In this document: positions 17,212 to 26,736 of the stretch, in pieces
Layout: the number at the start of each line of letters is the position of its first letter
Position numbering within the stretch: the first letter of the stretch is position 1
Source of the DNA: Alsobacter sp045348435
GTDB lineage: Bacteria > Pseudomonadota > Alphaproteobacteria > Rhizobiales > Beijerinckiaceae
DNA length: 64,000 nucleotides
Assembly: GCF_045348435.1 (NCBI RefSeq)
Contig: NZ_CP157484.1
Location: forward strand, 4,526,001-4,590,000
Direction of reading: 5' to 3'
Notes under the pieces: model-generated
Told to the model about the DNA's origin: nothing
Seen by the model: the letters and a program-made list of their open reading frames with translations, nothing else
Database searches by the model: none
Program-made: the position numbers and the translations under genes

Positions 17212-18174
17212 ATGGCGCGCAAGAAGATCGCTCTGATCGGCTCTGGGCAGATCGGCGGAACCCTCGCCCATCTCGCCGGCCTGAAGGAACTCGGAGACGT
17301 CGTTCTCTTCGACATCGCGGAAGGCGTTCCCCAGGGCAAAGGCCTCGACATCGCCGAATCCTCCCCGGTCGACGGCTTCGACGCCAAGTACACGGGCGCC
17401 AATTCCTATGAGGCGATCGCCGGCGCCGACGTCGTGATCGTCACGGCCGGCGTGCCGCGCAAGCCCGGCATGAGCCGCGACGACCTCCTGGGCATCAACC
17501 TCAAGGTCATGTCGCAGGTCGGCGAGGGCCTGAAGCAGTACGCCCCCGACGCTTTCGTGATCTGCATCACCAACCCGCTCGACGCCATGGTGTGGGCGCT
17601 GCAGAAGGCCTCCGGCCTGCCGAAAAACAAGGTCGTCGGCATGGCCGGCGTGCTCGACTCGGCCCGCTTCCGCTACTTCCTGGCCGAGGAGCTCGGCGTG
17701 TCCGTCAAGGATGTGCACGCCATGACGCTGGGCGGCCACGGCGACGACATGGTGCCGCTGATCCGCTACTCGACCGTCGGCGGCGTGCCGCTGCCCGACC
17801 TGGTCAAGATGGGCTGGCTCACGCAGGACAAGCTCGACAGCATCGTCAAGCGCACCCGCGGCGGCGGCGGCGAGATCGTCGCCTTGCTGAAGACCGGTTC
17901 GGCCTTCTACGCCCCGGCCGCCTCCGCGATCGCGATGGCGGAGAGCTACCTGCGCGACCAGAAGCGCGTGCTGCCCTGCGCGGCCTATCTCGACGGCCAG
18001 TACGGCGTCTCCGACATGTATGTCGGCGTGCCGGTGCTGATCGGCGAGAACGGCGTCGAGAAGATCGTCGAGATCGCCTTCGACGCGACCGAGAAGGAGA
18101 TGTTCTCCAAGTCCGTCGCGGCCGTGAAGGGCCTCGTCGACGCCTGCAAGCAGATCAATCCCGCTTTTGCGTGA
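17212..18174 (+). CDS. mdh: Malate dehydrogenase
   Basis: NAD-dependent oxidation of malate to oxaloacetate in the TCA cycle. 320 residues, the LDH-like bacterial type. Start MARKKIALIGSGQIGGTLAH shows the Rossmann loop GSGQIGG; catalytic His is in LGGHGDDMVPL, substrate arginines in GVPRKPGMSRDDLL, and NPLDAMVW follows the INPLD motif. The ATG at 17212 has AAGGAA upstream; earlier in-frame codons add unconserved sequence. It heads mdh-sucC-tautomerase-sucD-sucA-sucB-lpdA. Confidence 0.97.
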   Translation: MARKKIALIGSGQIGGTLAHLAGLKELGDVVLFDIAEGVPQGKGLDIAESSPVDGFDAKYTGANSYEAIAGADVVIVTAGVPRKPGMSRDDLLGINLKVMSQVGEGLKQYAPDAFVICITNPLDAMVWALQKASGLPKNKVVGMAGVLDSARFRYFLAEELGVSVKDVHAMTLGGHGDDMVPLIRYSTVGGVPLPDLVKMGWLTQDKLDSIVKRTRGGGGEIVALLKTGSAFYAPAASAIAMAESYLRDQKRVLPCAAYLDGQYGVSDMYVGVPVLIGENGVEKIVEIAFDATEKEMFSKSVAAVKGLVDACKQINPAFA

Positions 18175-18276
18175 GTGAAGTCGTGAGGTCGTAAGCTCGT
18201 GAGGTCGTGAGATCGGGTAGCCGGTCTCACGCGCCTCTTTCGCCGACCTCACGATCTCACGACCTCACGACCTCAC
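18175..18276. repeat. Inverted array of 8-base tandem units between mdh and sucC
   Basis: Left arm: five tandem octamers GTGAAGTC, GTGAGGTC, GTAAGCTC, GTGAGGTC, GTGAGATC at 18175-18214. Right arm: four tandem reverse-complement octamers GACCTCAC, GATCTCAC, GACCTCAC, GACCTCAC at 18245-18276, with a further related GGTCTCAC at 18223-18230. The arms pair perfectly for 19 bases (18197-18215 with 18252-18270) and for 25 of 27 bases out to 18189/18278. The right arm ends directly at the sucC ribosome binding site (AGGA 18278-18281; ATG 18286), so an RNA hairpin here could limit sucC translation or stabilise one side of the transcript. Confidence 0.9.
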
Positions 18277-18285
18277 GAGGACCCC

Positions 18286-19479
18286 ATGAACATCCACGAA
18301 TACCAGGCCAAGGCGGTGCTGAAGGAGTTCGGCGTTCCGGTCTCCAATGGCCGCCCCGTCTTCAAGGTCGAGGAGGCCGAGGCTGCCGCCAAGGATCTCG
18401 GGGGCCCGCTCTGGGTCGTGAAGTCCCAGATCCACGCCGGCGGGCGCGGCAAGGGCAAGTTCAAGGAAGCCGAGGCGGGCGAGAAGGGCGGCGTGCGCCT
18501 CTCCCGTTCGATCGACGAGGTGAAGCAGAACGTCCGCGAGATGCTGGGCAAGACGCTGGTCACCATCCAGACGGGCCCGGCCGGCAAGCAGGTCAACCGC
18601 CTCTACATCGAGGACGGCTCCGACATCGACAAGGAGTTCTACCTGTCGATGCTGGTGGACCGCGCCAGCTCGCGCATCTCCTTCGTGGTCTCCACGGAGG
18701 GCGGCATGGACATCGAGGAGGTGGCGCACTCCACCCCCGAGAAGATCGTCAGCTTCTCGGTCGACCCCGCCACCGGGGTGATGCCGCATCACGGCCGCCG
18801 CGTCGCCAAGGCGCTGGGCCTGACCGGCGACCTCGCCAAGCAGGCCGAGAGCCTCGTCTCCAAACTCTATGCGGCCTTCGTGGCCAAGGACATGGAGATG
18901 CTGGAGATCAACCCGCTGATCGTCGGCAAGGACGGGAACCTCAAGGCGCTCGACGCCAAGATCTCGTTCGACGGCAACGCCATGTACCGCCACCCGGACG
19001 TCTTCGCGCTGCGCGACGAGACCGAGGAGGACGCCAAGGAGATCGAGGCCTCCAAGTACGACCTCAACTACATCACGCTGGACGGCACGATCGGCTGCAT
19101 GGTCAACGGCGCCGGGCTGGCGATGGCCACCATGGACATCATCAAGCTTTACGGCGAGAGCCCGGCGAACTTCCTGGACGTCGGCGGCGGCGCCACCAAG
19201 GAGAAGGTCACGGCGGCGTTCAAGATCATCACCGCCGACCCGAACGTGCAGGGCATCCTGATCAACATCTTCGGCGGCATCATGCGTTGCGACGTCATCG
19301 CCGAGGGCGTGATCGCGGCCGTGAAGGAAGTCGGCCTCAAGGTGCCGCTGGTGGTGCGCCTGGAGGGCACCAATGTCGAGCTCGGCAAGGACATCATCGC
19401 CAAGTCGGGCCTCAACGTGATCTCCGCCGACGACCTCGACGACGCCGCGCAGAAGATCGTCAAGGCCGTGAAGGGCTGA
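18286..19479 (+). CDS. sucC: Succinate-CoA ligase (ADP-forming) subunit beta
   Basis: Beta subunit of succinyl-CoA synthetase, which couples succinyl-CoA cleavage to nucleotide triphosphate formation. 397 residues, start MNIHEYQAKAVLKEFGVPVS. ATP-grasp domain with VVKSQIHAGGRGKGKFKEAE and EINPLIVGKDGNL; the C-terminal CoA-ligase domain has NFLDVGGGATKEKV and NIFGGIMRCDVIAEG. Ribosome binding site AGGA lies at the foot of the octamer hairpin. Its stop is 2 bases before a small tautomerase gene, which separates it from sucD. Confidence 0.97.
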   Translation: MNIHEYQAKAVLKEFGVPVSNGRPVFKVEEAEAAAKDLGGPLWVVKSQIHAGGRGKGKFKEAEAGEKGGVRLSRSIDEVKQNVREMLGKTLVTIQTGPAGKQVNRLYIEDGSDIDKEFYLSMLVDRASSRISFVVSTEGGMDIEEVAHSTPEKIVSFSVDPATGVMPHHGRRVAKALGLTGDLAKQAESLVSKLYAAFVAKDMEMLEINPLIVGKDGNLKALDAKISFDGNAMYRHPDVFALRDETEEDAKEIEASKYDLNYITLDGTIGCMVNGAGLAMATMDIIKLYGESPANFLDVGGGATKEKVTAAFKIITADPNVQGILINIFGGIMRCDVIAEGVIAAVKEVGLKVPLVVRLEGTNVELGKDIIAKSGLNVISADDLDDAAQKIVKAVKG

Positions 19480-19481
19480 CC

Positions 19482-19688
19482 ATGCCCTTCGTGAACCTGA
19501 AGACCACGACGACCAACCTGACCCGGGAGACGAAGGCCCAGGTCGTGCGCGAGTTCAGCGAAACCCTCGTGCGCGTCCTGGGAAAGAAGCCGGAGAGCAT
19601 CCATATCGTCATCGACGTCGTCGAGGACGAGAACTGGGGCCACGCCGGATCGCTCGTCGCCGACACCCGAAATCTTGCGAGGGACTGA
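19482..19688 (+). CDS. 4-oxalocrotonate tautomerase family protein inserted between sucC and sucD
   Basis: 68 residues starting MPFVNLKTTTTNLTRETK, so proline becomes residue 1 after Met removal, as needed for the catalytic imino group of this superfamily. The helix KAQVVREFSETLVRVLGKK and the strand SIHIVIDVVEDENWGHAG match the beta-alpha-beta fold. The two arginines used by 4-oxalocrotonate tautomerase (11 and 39) are not conserved: the second position appears to be His in SIHIVID, and the Phe50 position is Trp in NWG, so the substrate probably differs from 4-oxalocrotonate. Stop TGA shares its last base with the sucD ATG (TGATG), and the start is 2 bases after sucC, implying translational coupling. 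Confidence 0.88.
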   Translation: MPFVNLKTTTTNLTRETKAQVVREFSETLVRVLGKKPESIHIVIDVVEDENWGHAGSLVADTRNLARD

Positions 19689-20572
19689 TGTCCGTTCTCA
19701 TCGACGCCAACACGAAGGTCATCACCCAGGGATTCACGGGCAAGAACGGCACTTTTCATTCCGAGCAGGCGATCGCCTACGGGACGAAGATGGTCGGCGG
19801 CACCTCCCCCGGAAAAGGCGGCTCCACCCATCTCGGCCTGCCCGTCTTCGACACGGTGGCGGAAGCGCGCGAGAAGACCGGCGCCGACGCCTCGGTGATC
19901 TATGTCCCGCCGGCCGGTGCGGCGGACGCCATCTGCGAGGCGATCGCGGCGGAGATCCCGCTGATTGTCGCCATCACGGAGGGCATCCCGGTGCTCGACA
20001 TGGTGAAGGTGAAGCGCGCCCTGCAGGGCTCGCAGTCCAGGCTCGTGGGCCCGAACTGCCCCGGCGTGATGACGGCCGGCGAATGCAAGATCGGCATCAT
20101 GCCGGGCAACATCTTCAAGAAGGGCAATGTCGGCATCGTGTCGCGCTCCGGTACGCTCACCTATGAGGCGGTGTTCCAGACGACCCGCGAGGGGCTGGGC
20201 CAGACCACCGCGGTGGGCATCGGCGGCGACCCCGTGAAGGGCTCCGAGTTCATCGAGATCCTGGAGATGTTCCTGGCCGACCCGAAGACCGAGTCGATCA
20301 TCATGATCGGCGAGATCGGCGGCTCGGCCGAGGAGGACGCGGCGCAGTTCATCGCCGACGAGGCGAAGCGCGGCCGCAAGAAGCCGATGGTGGGCTTCAT
20401 CGCCGGCCGCACGGCTCCTCCCGGGCGCCGCATGGGCCATGCGGGCGCGATCATCTCGGGCGGCAAGGGCGGCGCCGAGGACAAGATCGCCGCGATGGAA
20501 GCCGCCGGCATCCGTGTGTCCCCGTCGCCCGCAAGGCTCGGCAAGACGCTCGTGGAAGTGCTGAAGGGCTGA
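19688..20572 (+). CDS. sucD: Succinate-CoA ligase (ADP-forming) subunit alpha
   Basis: Alpha subunit of succinyl-CoA synthetase; carries the phosphorylated histidine. 294 residues, start MSVLIDANTKVITQGFTGKN. CoA-binding Rossmann GFTGKNGTFHSEQAI, LVGPNCPGVMTAGECKIGIM, RSGTLTYEAV, and the active-site His in APPGRRMGHAGAII. Overlaps the tautomerase stop by one base. A palindromic repeat element separates it from sucA. Confidence 0.97.
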   Translation: MSVLIDANTKVITQGFTGKNGTFHSEQAIAYGTKMVGGTSPGKGGSTHLGLPVFDTVAEAREKTGADASVIYVPPAGAADAICEAIAAEIPLIVAITEGIPVLDMVKVKRALQGSQSRLVGPNCPGVMTAGECKIGIMPGNIFKKGNVGIVSRSGTLTYEAVFQTTREGLGQTTAVGIGGDPVKGSEFIEILEMFLADPKTESIIMIGEIGGSAEEDAAQFIADEAKRGRKKPMVGFIAGRTAPPGRRMGHAGAIISGGKGGAEDKIAAMEAAGIRVSPSPARLGKTLVEVLKG

Positions 20573-20578
20573 GCCGAA

Positions 20579-20686
20579 CCCTTCTCCCCGAAACGGGGAG
20601 AAGGTGGCCGAGCGCAGCGAGGTCGGATGAGGGGAGCGGCGGAACACCCCCTTACCCCAGCCCTCTCCCCGTCCGGGGAGAGGGGC
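20579..20686. repeat. Double-hairpin intergenic palindromic repeat between sucD and sucA
   Basis: Two GC-rich palindromes: CCTTCTCCCCG / CGGGGAGAAGG at 20580-20604 and CCCTCTCCCC / GGGGAGAGGG at 20661-20684, joined by TGGCCGAGCGCAGCGAGG and TCGGATGAGGGG. The layout is that of the short dispersed palindromic elements common between genes of Rhizobiales. It lies 7 bases after the sucD stop and about 60 bases before sucA and may protect or attenuate the transcript. Confidence 0.8.
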
Positions 20687-20745
20687 AAGATGGCGGCCCA
20701 CCGCCAAGGAATTCGACGGTGCCGGGTTGGCGCGGGAGAGACATG

Positions 20746-23712
<2,967 letters not shown>

Positions 23713-23788
23713 CCGCCAAGACCCCCTTCCGTCCCGCCTCAACCTTTCCCGCCTTCAGGGCCGTCCGCCCGCATCCCCAGACTGCAAC

Positions 23789-25042
23789 ATGGCGACTGAC
23801 ATCCGCGTTCCGACCCTTGGCGAGTCGGTGACCGAAGCCACCATCGGAAAGTGGTTCAAGAAGCCCGGCGACGCCGTGAAGGCGGACGAGGCGCTGGTCG
23901 AGCTGGAGACCGACAAGGTCACCCTCGAGGTGAACGCGCCCGCTTCAGGCGTCCTCTCGGAGATCACCGCCAAGGACGGCGAGACCGTCGGCGTCGGCGC
24001 GCTGCTCGGCTCCATCTCGGCCGGGGACGGCGCCCAGGCCGCGGCTCCGGTCGCCAAGGCGGCCGCGCAGCCCAAGCCGGAGGACACGCCGAAGCAGGCG
24101 CCCGCCGCCCCGGCCCCTGCGGCCGCGCCGGCCCGGACCGTCCCCGCCGGGACGCCCCAGGCTCCCTCGGTGCAGCGCCTCGCGGCCGAAAGCGGCGTCG
24201 ATCCGGCGACCGTGGGCGGCAGCGGCAAGGATGGCCGGGTCACCAAGGGCGACATGCTGGCCGCCATCGCGACCGGCGCGTCGGCTCCGGCCCCCGCCGC
24301 GGCTCCGGTCCAGATGCGCGCGCCGAGCGCGCCGGACGACGCCTCCCGCGAAGAGCGGGTGCGCATGACCAAGCTGCGCCAGACCATCGCGCGCCGCCTG
24401 AAGGACGCCCAGAACACGGCCGCGATGCTGACGACCTTCAACGAGGTCGACATGACCGAGGTCATGGCGCTCCGCGCCAAGTACAAGGACATCTTCGAGA
24501 AGAAGCACGGCAACAAGCTCGGCTTCATGGGCTTCTTCGTGAAGGCCTGCGTGCAGGCCCTGAAGGAAATCCCGGCCGTGAACGCCGAGATCGACGGCAC
24601 GGACCTCGTCTACAAGAACTACTACCACATCGGCATCGCGGTCGGGACCGACAAGGGCCTCGTGGTTCCGGTGGTGCGGGACGCCGACCAGCTCTCCATC
24701 TCGGGCGTCGAGAAGACCATCGCGGATTTCGGCAAGCGCGCCCGCGACGGCCAGCTCAGGATCGACGAGATGCAGGGCGGCACCTTCACGATCACCAATG
24801 GCGGCATCTACGGCTCGCTGATGTCGACCCCGATCCTGAATGCGCCGCAGTCCGGCATCCTGGGCATGCACAAGATCCAGGAGCGCCCGATGGCGATCGG
24901 CGGCAAGATCGAGATCCGCCCGATGATGTATCTGGCGCTGAGCTACGACCACCGCGTGGTCGACGGCAAGGAGGCCGTGACCTTCCTGGTGCGCGTCAAG
25001 GAAGCCCTGGAGGATCCGGCGCGTCTCGTGCTGGATCTGTGA
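23789..25042 (+). CDS. sucB: 2-oxoglutarate dehydrogenase E2 (dihydrolipoyl succinyltransferase)
   Basis: Core of the 2-oxoglutarate dehydrogenase complex. 417 residues: one lipoyl domain (1-78, lipoyl Lys in ELETDKVTLEV), an Ala/Pro-rich linker, a peripheral subunit-binding domain (about 128-165, PSVQRLAAESGVDPATVGGS), a second linker, then the catalytic domain (about 190-417) with the His/Asp pair in SYDHRVVDGKEAV. Start MATDIRVPTLGESVTEATIG is standard for SucB rather than AceF. The following 198-base gap contains a palindromic element before lpdA. Confidence 0.96.
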   Translation: MATDIRVPTLGESVTEATIGKWFKKPGDAVKADEALVELETDKVTLEVNAPASGVLSEITAKDGETVGVGALLGSISAGDGAQAAAPVAKAAAQPKPEDTPKQAPAAPAPAAAPARTVPAGTPQAPSVQRLAAESGVDPATVGGSGKDGRVTKGDMLAAIATGASAPAPAAAPVQMRAPSAPDDASREERVRMTKLRQTIARRLKDAQNTAAMLTTFNEVDMTEVMALRAKYKDIFEKKHGNKLGFMGFFVKACVQALKEIPAVNAEIDGTDLVYKNYYHIGIAVGTDKGLVVPVVRDADQLSISGVEKTIADFGKRARDGQLRIDEMQGGTFTITNGGIYGSLMSTPILNAPQSGILGMHKIQERPMAIGGKIEIRPMMYLALSYDHRVVDGKEAVTFLVRVKEALEDPARLVLDL

Positions 25043-25063
25043 TCGACGCGGCTCGGCGGTGAT

Positions 25064-25187
25064 CCCCCTCCCCCCGTGGGGAGGGGCTAGGGGCGGCGGT
25101 CGCCGCGGTTCGCGCAGGGTGCGCCCTCTCTCAACAAGACAACGGGTGGAGACCCCACCCCCGCCCCTCCCCACACGGGGGAGGGGA
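25064..25187. repeat. Palindromic repeat element between sucB and lpdA
   Basis: Two GC-rich hairpins bound the element: CCCCTCCCC / GGGGAGGGG around 25065-25086 and CCCCTCCCC / GGGGGAGGGG around 25164-25186, with the segment CTAGGGGCGGCGGTCGCC near the left end and AACGGGTGGAGACCCCACCC near the right end. Its sequence differs from the element between sucD and sucA, so it is a second repeat type. It fills most of the 198-base gap. Confidence 0.7.
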
Positions 25188-25240
25188 GACGGCCGCGGCC
25201 TCATGACGAGGCGCGCCTCAGCAGCTGCGGAGCAGTTTCC

Positions 25241-26638
25241 ATGTCCTACGACCTGATCGTCATCGGCACCGGCCCGGGCGGCTATGTGTGCGCCATCCGG
25301 GCCGCGCAGCTGGGCCTCAAGACCGCCGTGGTCGAGAAGCGCAAGACGCATGGCGGCACCTGCCTGAACATCGGCTGCATCCCGTCCAAGGCGCTGCTGC
25401 ACGCTTCCGATATGTTCGACGAGGTCACGCATGACTTCCCGGCCCTGGGCGTCAAGGTCGGCACGCCCGAGCTCGATCTGCCGGCGATGATGAAGCACAA
25501 GGACGACACCGTGGCGGCCAACGTCAACGGCGTCGGCTTCCTGCTCAAGAAGAACAAGGTCGACGCCTTCCACGGCACGGGCGTGATCACGGCCCCGGGC
25601 CAGGTCAAGGTCACGGCGGAAGACGGCTCCGAGCAGACGCTGGAGACCAAGGCCATCGTGATCGCCACCGGCTCGGACGTCGCGCCGCTGCCGGGCGTCG
25701 CCATCGACGAGAAGGTGATCGTCTCCTCCACGGGCGCGATCGCGCTCGACAAGGTCCCGGCCAAGATGCTGGTGGTCGGCGCGGGCGTCATCGGCCTGGA
25801 GCTCGGCTCCGTCTGGCGGCGCCTCGGCGCCGAGGTCGCGGTGGTGGAGTTCCTCGACCGCATCCTGCCCGGCATGGACGCCGAGGTGGCCAAGCAGTTC
25901 CAGCGCATCCTGGAGAAGCAGGGCGTCTCCTTCACGCTCGGCCACAAGGTCACCAAGGTGGAGACGCACCAGGGCGGCGCCAGCGTCACCATCGAGCCCG
26001 CCCAGGGCGGCGAGGCCAAGACCATGGACGCCGACGTGGTGCTGGTCGCCATCGGCCGGCGGCCCTACACGGAAGGCCTCGGCCTCGAGCAGGTCGGCGT
26101 CGCCATGGAGCGCGGCCGCGTCGTCATCGACGAGCACTTCCAGACCAACGTGCCGGGCGTGTTCGCCATCGGCGACGTGGTGCGCGGCCCGATGCTGGCC
26201 CACAAGGCCGAGGACGAGGGCGTCGCCATGGCCGAGATCCTGGCCGGCAAGGCCGGGCACGTGAACTACAACGTCATCCCGGGCGTGGTCTACACCATGC
26301 CGGAGGTCGCCTCCGTCGGTCAGACCGAGGAAGAGGTGAAGGCCGCCGGCGTCGCCTACAACATCGGCAAGTTCCCGTTCACGGCGAATGGCCGCGCCCG
26401 CGCGGTGCGGCATTCGGACGGCTTCGTGAAGGTGATCGCCGACGCCAACACCGACCGGGTGCTGGGCGTCCACATCATCGGCGCCGGCGCCGGCGAGATG
26501 ATCCACGAGGCGGCCGTGCTGATGGAGTTCGGCGGCTCCTCCGAAGATCTCGCCCGCACGTGCCACGCCCATCCGACGATGAGCGAAGCCGTCAAGGAGG
26601 CCGCCATGGCGGTCGAGAAGCGCGCGATCCACATCTGA
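25241..26638 (+). CDS. lpdA: Dihydrolipoyl dehydrogenase (E3)
   Basis: FAD flavoenzyme that reoxidises the lipoyl group with NAD. 465 residues: FAD site MSYDLIVIGTGPGGYVCAIR, redox-active disulfide GGTCLNIGCIPSKALLH (near 40-55), NAD site VVGAGVIGLELGSVW, FAD motif FAIGDVVRGPMLAHKAEDEG, and the C-terminal His-Glu pair HAHPTMSEAV. Last gene of the TCA block; probably serves the 2-oxoglutarate complex and possibly other 2-oxoacid complexes. Confidence 0.97.
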   Translation: MSYDLIVIGTGPGGYVCAIRAAQLGLKTAVVEKRKTHGGTCLNIGCIPSKALLHASDMFDEVTHDFPALGVKVGTPELDLPAMMKHKDDTVAANVNGVGFLLKKNKVDAFHGTGVITAPGQVKVTAEDGSEQTLETKAIVIATGSDVAPLPGVAIDEKVIVSSTGAIALDKVPAKMLVVGAGVIGLELGSVWRRLGAEVAVVEFLDRILPGMDAEVAKQFQRILEKQGVSFTLGHKVTKVETHQGGASVTIEPAQGGEAKTMDADVVLVAIGRRPYTEGLGLEQVGVAMERGRVVIDEHFQTNVPGVFAIGDVVRGPMLAHKAEDEGVAMAEILAGKAGHVNYNVIPGVVYTMPEVASVGQTEEEVKAAGVAYNIGKFPFTANGRARAVRHSDGFVKVIADANTDRVLGVHIIGAGAGEMIHEAAVLMEFGGSSEDLARTCHAHPTMSEAVKEAAMAVEKRAIHI

Positions 26639-26649
26639 CGCCCGTTTAG

Positions 26650-26674
26650 CCTCCCGCCGCACCACGGCGGGAGG
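26650..26674 (+). terminator. Hairpin after lpdA (candidate terminator)
   Basis: CCTCCCGCCG, 5-base loop, CGGCGGGAGG, 11 bases after the lpdA stop, followed by ACTCAGTTTCTTC. The stem is perfect over 10 bases but the T-run is weak, so termination may be partial or Rho-assisted. Confidence 0.6.
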
Positions 26675-26736
26675 ACTCAGTTTCTTCACCTGTCTCCGAT
26701 AATCAGGGGGGTTAAAGCCTCCCAGCGGAGCAGGTC

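Noticed and set aside
23945..26689. 914-codon minus-strand frame opposite sucB and lpdA
   Set aside because: Same reason: the sense frames encode complete E2 and E3 proteins.
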